From: Marinifilum breve
GTDB taxonomy: Bacteria > Bacteroidota > Bacteroidia > Bacteroidales > Marinifilaceae
Direction: 5' to 3'
Assembly (NCBI RefSeq): GCF_003202155.1
Contig: NZ_QFLI01000005.1
Location: 310,001 to 374,000 of the forward strand
Length of the DNA stretch: 64,000 bases
A program made the position numbers and the translations under genes. This document shows positions 59,936 to 64,000 of the stretch, in pieces. The notes beneath the pieces are model-generated. The model did no database searches. It had not been told where the DNA came from and was given only the letters and a program-made list of their open reading frames with translations. Position 1 is the stretch's first letter, and each line of letters begins with the position of its first letter.

Positions 59936-60805
59936 ATGATGAAACCAAACCCTAAATCTCTTATTTTAATTTGCTTCATTTTTATATCACTTACTAGTTC
60001 AGCACAAAATCTTTCTCAAGATTCCACAATTAGCATCTCCGGCTTGATTTTATCTGATAAAGAAAAAGAACCTATTGAGGATGCAATTATCACTATTAAA
60101 CGAACTAGAAGAGGGGTAATTAGCGACAGTTCTGGAGTTTTTCATTTGCAAATCCTGCCCAAAGACACTTTGGTCATTAGTTCTATGGGTTTTGAAATGA
60201 TACAATGGCCCGTACCTGCCATTTCAGATCCAAATTTTCCACCATTTTTCAAAATTTATTTAAAAAATCAGGCAGTTCCTTTAAAGGAAGTAAATGTATA
60301 TGCACTGGGAACATGGGAAAATTTCAAAGAGGATTTTGTAAAATCTAAAACACCTCCCAAAGAAAATTTGGGAGAACGTTATAAGCTGAGTAAAGTTCAG
60401 CTGGAAGAAATTAAACAAAAAGAAATGGAAAGCTGTCCAGGGAATATAGTATCTGGTTTAATTGGACTAGGTATTAAACTAGGCAGTAAAATTTTTCCAA
60501 AAAAGAGAAAAACGCCACAACCTGTTTTCTCAAATGAACTAAAATACCTACACAAGCAAGTGCTCATGGAAAAATTTAACAGGAAAATAGTTAGCGATTT
60601 AACTGGCGAAACAGGAAAAACACTAGAAAAGCTTTATGCATACATATGTAAGAAATCACACTTTACCTATCTGTATAGTGAGTTAGATATTCAAACAAAA
60701 ATTTTAGAACTTCACAAAGAGTTCATGCTAGACCCAGAAAAAGCAAATATTAGTATAGCAAAAATTGATACGATAAATAGAATACCTAACCATTTACGTC
60801 CTTAA
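59936..60805 (+). CDS. Secreted protein with carboxypeptidase-regulatory-like domain, copy 2
   Basis: 289 residues with a signal peptide (ILICFIFISLTSSAQ). The beta domain (about 30-120) contains 'ISGLILSDKEKEPIEDAIITIKRTRRGVISDSSG' and 'PLKEVNVYALGTW'. A helical C-terminal half follows ('VSGLIGLGIKLGSKIFPKKRK'), ending 'IPNHLRP'. It is the closest relative of the next gene, with a beta domain almost identical in protein and DNA. 16 bp after copy 1; probably one transcript. Confidence 0.8.
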   Translation: MMKPNPKSLILICFIFISLTSSAQNLSQDSTISISGLILSDKEKEPIEDAIITIKRTRRGVISDSSGVFHLQILPKDTLVISSMGFEMIQWPVPAISDPNFPPFFKIYLKNQAVPLKEVNVYALGTWENFKEDFVKSKTPPKENLGERYKLSKVQLEEIKQKEMESCPGNIVSGLIGLGIKLGSKIFPKKRKTPQPVFSNELKYLHKQVLMEKFNRKIVSDLTGETGKTLEKLYAYICKKSHFTYLYSELDIQTKILELHKEFMLDPEKANISIAKIDTINRIPNHLRP

Positions 60806-60812
60806 CTCCTCC

Positions 60813-61664
60813 ATGAAAACCTTTTTTAATATCATAATCATACTTTTTCTATCTACGCTTTACTTTAGAGGATATTCTCAATCTTTTTTGCAGGATTCCA
60901 CAATTAGCATCTCTGGTTTGATATTATCAGACAAACAGAAAGAGCCTATCGAAGATGCAATTATTACCATTAAAAGAACAAGAAGAGGTGTTATTAGCGA
61001 CAGTTCTGGAGTTTTTCATATACAAATTCTACCAAAAGATACTTTGGTAATTAGTTCTATGGGTTTTGAAATGATACAATGGCCCGTACCTGCCATTTCA
61101 GATCCAAATTTTCCACCATTTTTCAAAATTTATTTAAAAAGTCAGGCAGTTCCTTTAAAGGAAGTAAACGTATATGCATTGGGAACTTATGAAGAATTCA
61201 AAGAAGAGTTCGTTAAGAAAAAACTTCCTCCAATGAAAAAGAAAGGAGAAGGCTTTAAACTAAGTGAAGCACAAATGCTTGAGATTAAACTAAAGGAACA
61301 GGCAAGAACACCACCTAATGTGGTTGCTGGTTTAGTTGGAATTGGGAAGAAAATATTCAAAAAGAAAAAGAAGCCTCAGCCTGTATTCTCAAGTGAGGTG
61401 AGCTTCTTGCATCAGCAAATGCTTCAAGAAAAGTTTAACCGGGAAATTGTTACCAACTTAACAGGCGAAACCGGTAATAAACTGGAACAACTTTATGCAT
61501 ACATATGCAAAAACTCAGACTTCACTTACCTTGACAGTGAATTAGATATACAAACAAAAATTTTAGAACTTTACAAAGAATATAAACTAGATCCTGAAAA
61601 GGCAAATTCTAGCTTATTACAACTTAATAAGGAAAACAAAATACCAAATCACCTGCGACCTTAA
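60813..61664 (+). CDS. Secreted protein with carboxypeptidase-regulatory-like domain, copy 3
   Basis: 283 residues with a signal peptide (ILFLSTLYFRGYSQS). The beta domain is nearly the same as copy 2, while the C-terminal half has diverged ('VAGLVGIGKKIFKKKKKPQ') and ends 'IPNHLRP'. It begins 7 bp after copy 2. Divergence begins after the ALGT motif, which points to gene conversion or recent duplication of the front part only. Confidence 0.8.
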   Translation: MKTFFNIIIILFLSTLYFRGYSQSFLQDSTISISGLILSDKQKEPIEDAIITIKRTRRGVISDSSGVFHIQILPKDTLVISSMGFEMIQWPVPAISDPNFPPFFKIYLKSQAVPLKEVNVYALGTYEEFKEEFVKKKLPPMKKKGEGFKLSEAQMLEIKLKEQARTPPNVVAGLVGIGKKIFKKKKKPQPVFSSEVSFLHQQMLQEKFNREIVTNLTGETGNKLEQLYAYICKNSDFTYLDSELDIQTKILELYKEYKLDPEKANSSLLQLNKENKIPNHLRP

Positions 61665-61665
61665 T

Positions 61666-62487
61666 ATGAAAATCTTTTTAAAATTCATACTCATTCTTTT
61701 CCTCTCTGCAGTTGCTTTTAAAGGCAATGCTCAATCTTTTCTGCAAGATTCAACTGTTAGTATATCTGGTTTAATCTATTCTTCGAAAAGCAATGAAGCA
61801 ATTCCCAATGCTACCGTTACCATTAAAAGGTCGAGAAAAGGTGTTATTTGTGATAGCACCGGAGTCTTTCATTTGCAGATTCAAGAAAGGGATACTTTGG
61901 TGATTAGTGCTTTGGGTTATGAAATGAAAGAATGGCCTGTTCCTGTAATTTTAAACCCTGATTTTCCACCATTCTTTCGAATAAAACTGCAAGATATATC
62001 CTATCTGCTAAAAGAAATTGATATCTACGCTTTGGGGACTTGGGACGAATTTAAAGATGAATTTGTAAAAGCCAAAGTGAAGGAGAAAAACCCAATTAAT
62101 AAGGATATTGGAAAACAATTGGCTCCATACAATACCAAAAAGCCTGATCCTGTTCCTGCCCAATATCGACCTAAGGTAGAGGGCAAAATGAATGTTCTGG
62201 ATGCCATTTTTAGACCAACGGATTTTCTGCACAACAAGTTGAGTAAAAAAGAAAAAACCAAGAAAAAACTCAGTAAACTCATTAAATCGGAAAGCAAAAA
62301 CAAAAAGATTGGCGCGAAATATAATGCTGAAATTGTATCGAATGCAACGGGATTAAAAGGGGATGAATTGGTAGCATTCATGGAATTTTGTGGAAAGAAA
62401 ATTCATGTAACCGAGAATTCAAGTGATTATGATGTCATGAAACAAATTCTCGATCAGTATAAGGAATATACTAAAGCAAAGGAGTAA
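61666..62487 (+). CDS. Secreted protein with carboxypeptidase-regulatory-like domain, copy 4
   Basis: 273 residues, a signal peptide (ILFLSAVAFKGNAQS) and a diverged beta domain ('VSISGLIYSSKSNEAIPNATVTIKRSRKGVICDSTG', 'YLLKEIDIYALGTW'). The C-terminal half is lysine-rich and differs from the others; the HLRP ending is lost. It starts immediately after copy 3 (ATG one base after its stop). Its 3' end overlaps the cls stop region by 17 bp on the opposite strand. Confidence 0.8.
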   Translation: MKIFLKFILILFLSAVAFKGNAQSFLQDSTVSISGLIYSSKSNEAIPNATVTIKRSRKGVICDSTGVFHLQIQERDTLVISALGYEMKEWPVPVILNPDFPPFFRIKLQDISYLLKEIDIYALGTWDEFKDEFVKAKVKEKNPINKDIGKQLAPYNTKKPDPVPAQYRPKVEGKMNVLDAIFRPTDFLHNKLSKKEKTKKKLSKLIKSESKNKKIGAKYNAEIVSNATGLKGDELVAFMEFCGKKIHVTENSSDYDVMKQILDQYKEYTKAKE

Positions 62488-63943
62488 ACAAACGAGCAAT
62501 TGATTCCTGCATTTTTTGCTTCTTCGATCGGTGAATCCATTTCTCAAGAACGATTTCTTCACTTTGTTGCAAATCTTCTAAAAAGCGTTCTCGCAATTCC
62601 AAAGTTATTTTTTCATCGTAAATCAAAGCATTTACTTCAAAGTTCTGTTCAAAACTTCTCACATCCATATTGGCGGTTCCCACTGTTGACAGGATTCCAT
62701 CCACCGTCATGATTTTACTGTGATTAAAACCTGCTTTGTAAAAATAGATTCTCACACCAGCTTCGAGCAATTCTTCTATGTACGACAAAGTTCCCCAATA
62801 AGTCATGAAAGAATCTGATTTATTTGGAATCAAAATTCGAACATCAACTCCACTCATGGCAGATGTTTTTAAGGCCATTAATATACTTCCGTTCGGCATG
62901 AAATAAGGCGATGAAATATATACATTTCGTTTTGCCGAAGTAATTGCCGAAAAGTAAGCTTGCATAATACTTGCCCAATCAGAATCGGCACCAGAAGCAG
63001 TTATTTGTAGCAGACATCTCTCTTTGGCTTTTTTATAGGGTAGGTATTTCTCATTGATCAAAACCTCCTGACGAACAAAATACCAATCGATCAAAAAAAC
63101 AATTTGTAAACTTGAAGCCGACTCTCCCGTCACCTTTAAGTGTGTATCTCTCCAAATACCGATGTCAGGAATTCCATTGAGATAACGATCAGCAAAATTC
63201 AAACCTCCAACAAAAGCGGTAGTACCATCAATCACGATAATTTTGCGATGATTGCGATAGTTTACCCTACTGGTTAATATAGGAAATCGAACGGGTAAAA
63301 AAGCCTGGACTTTTACACCTGCCTCTTCCAAAGTTTCCACAAACTGTTTACTCAGCTTCCAACTGCCTACATCATCGTAAATTACTCGTACTTCTACTCC
63401 ACTTTGTGCTTTTTCCACCAATATTTCAAGCAATTCAGAAGCCAACTCACCATCTTCTATGATGTAATATTCCAAATGGATATGATCCTTTGCTTTTCGC
63501 AAGGATTTAAAAATTTCTGAGAAAGTTTCCTTGCCGTCATTCAAGACTGTCACCTTGTTATAACCACTCAGTAAAGCCTTGGAATTATTCAACAACAAAG
63601 TCATGATGTTTTTCTTCTCATGGATGCGCTCATCTTTCAAGAAACGGCTTTTATCCAAACGAAGTTTTTGATCCTGACTCATCACCTGCAACCATTTTAA
63701 ATCTCCCAAACCTTTCATGCTAAACATTTTTCGTTTGCGGAAACTTTGTCCAAAAACCAGGTAAACCACAAAACCAAAAACCGGGAGAAATATCAAAACC
63801 AAAGTCCACGATATGGTTTTTAAAGGACTTCTATTCTCAAGCAGAACAATGATAATGGTAGTAATAATGGTTAGAGCATAAAGAATACTTAAGGCTCCAA
63901 ACAACTGTATCCAAAAATCTGACCAATTAATTGATAGTAACAT
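62471..63943 (-). CDS. cls: Cardiolipin synthase (phospholipase D type)
   Basis: 490 residues, usual length. Two N-terminal membrane helices (about 10-70; PLDc_N domain) are followed by two PLD catalytic domains with HKD motifs: 'HRKIIVIDGT' (about 230-240) and 'HSKIMTVDGIL' (about 408-418). It joins two phosphatidylglycerols into cardiolipin at the inner membrane. The gene is convergent with, and overlaps by 17 bp, the last of the four tandem secreted proteins. Confidence 0.96.
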   Translation of the reverse strand: MLLSINWSDFWIQLFGALSILYALTIITTIIIVLLENRSPLKTISWTLVLIFLPVFGFVVYLVFGQSFRKRKMFSMKGLGDLKWLQVMSQDQKLRLDKSRFLKDERIHEKKNIMTLLLNNSKALLSGYNKVTVLNDGKETFSEIFKSLRKAKDHIHLEYYIIEDGELASELLEILVEKAQSGVEVRVIYDDVGSWKLSKQFVETLEEAGVKVQAFLPVRFPILTSRVNYRNHRKIIVIDGTTAFVGGLNFADRYLNGIPDIGIWRDTHLKVTGESASSLQIVFLIDWYFVRQEVLINEKYLPYKKAKERCLLQITASGADSDWASIMQAYFSAITSAKRNVYISSPYFMPNGSILMALKTSAMSGVDVRILIPNKSDSFMTYWGTLSYIEELLEAGVRIYFYKAGFNHSKIMTVDGILSTVGTANMDVRSFEQNFEVNALIYDEKITLELRERFLEDLQQSEEIVLEKWIHRSKKQKMQESIARLFTPLL

Positions 63944-63967
63944 AAATCTATGAGAATAGAAGATTTG

Positions 63968-63975
63968 TATCTTTG
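63968..63975 (+). promoter_or_regulatory. Probable -7 box of a gene starting beyond the window
   Basis: TATCTTTG fits TAnnTTTG and is identical to the rpsP box. It diverges from cls; the gene it serves starts after 64000. Confidence 0.5.
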
Positions 63976-64000
63976 CTTTTAAATTCGCTTTGCAATGCCT

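Overview
This 64 kb window is chromosomal DNA of a low-GC member of the Bacteroidota, most likely a marine or anaerobic Bacteroidales/Marinilabiliales relative (Marinifilaceae-like; genus not established). Evidence: AT-rich sequence, almost no Shine-Dalgarno motifs, promoters of the Bacteroidota TAnnTTTG type (before rpsP and before an AraC gene), and lineage-typical families (GIN-domain protein, YwqK/MORN lipoprotein, paired rhomboids, an exonuclease-fused DnaE, ~780-residue double-FtsX ABC permeases). No rRNA, tRNA, CRISPR array or prophage was seen.

Layout. 1-3.7 kb: small minus-strand genes separated by five copies of a two-hairpin repeat, with a single-copy IS200-like/RAYT Y1 transposase among them. 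3.7-27.5 kb: a two-component system (NtrC-type sigma-54 activator plus histidine kinase, minus strand) diverges from a plus-strand run of one ABC ATPase, seven large FtsX/MacB-type permeases and two sister lipoproteins; a good -24/-12 promoter precedes the ATPase. The permeases share almost identical C-termini although their other parts diverge. 27.5-37.6 kb: a four-helix-bundle cassette, a GNAT, then an envelope-related region: three PAP2 phosphatases, inorganic pyrophosphatase, a membrane-bound AraC regulator, a NapH-like Fe-S protein, an LPS-kinase-like protein and a glycosyltransferase. It also holds a seven-copy 41-bp palindromic array next to an unknown gene, and a degraded second copy of that gene's 3' end.

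38-64 kb is mostly housekeeping: comM, gmhA, a K+ channel, mutL, two rhomboids, an EEP-family hydrolase, a DUF58 protein, trxA, dnaE, rpsP-rimM, a thioesterase, a GIN protein, tsaC, dapD, a divergent uracil-DNA-glycosylase-like protein, four tandem carboxypeptidase-regulatory-like secreted proteins and cardiolipin synthase.

How the genes may work together (inference): the kinase and activator probably switch on the ABC array through sigma-54, giving one ATPase serving several alternative permeases, perhaps with the two lipoproteins as cell-surface or periplasmic partners. No membrane-fusion protein or TolC is present, so the array is not a plain MacAB-TolC pump. The PAP2/AraC/LPS-kinase/GmhA genes suggest envelope lipid and LPS modification. 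The least explained items are the regulated seven-permease array, the RAYT-associated hairpin elements and the 41-bp palindrome array with its degraded twin.
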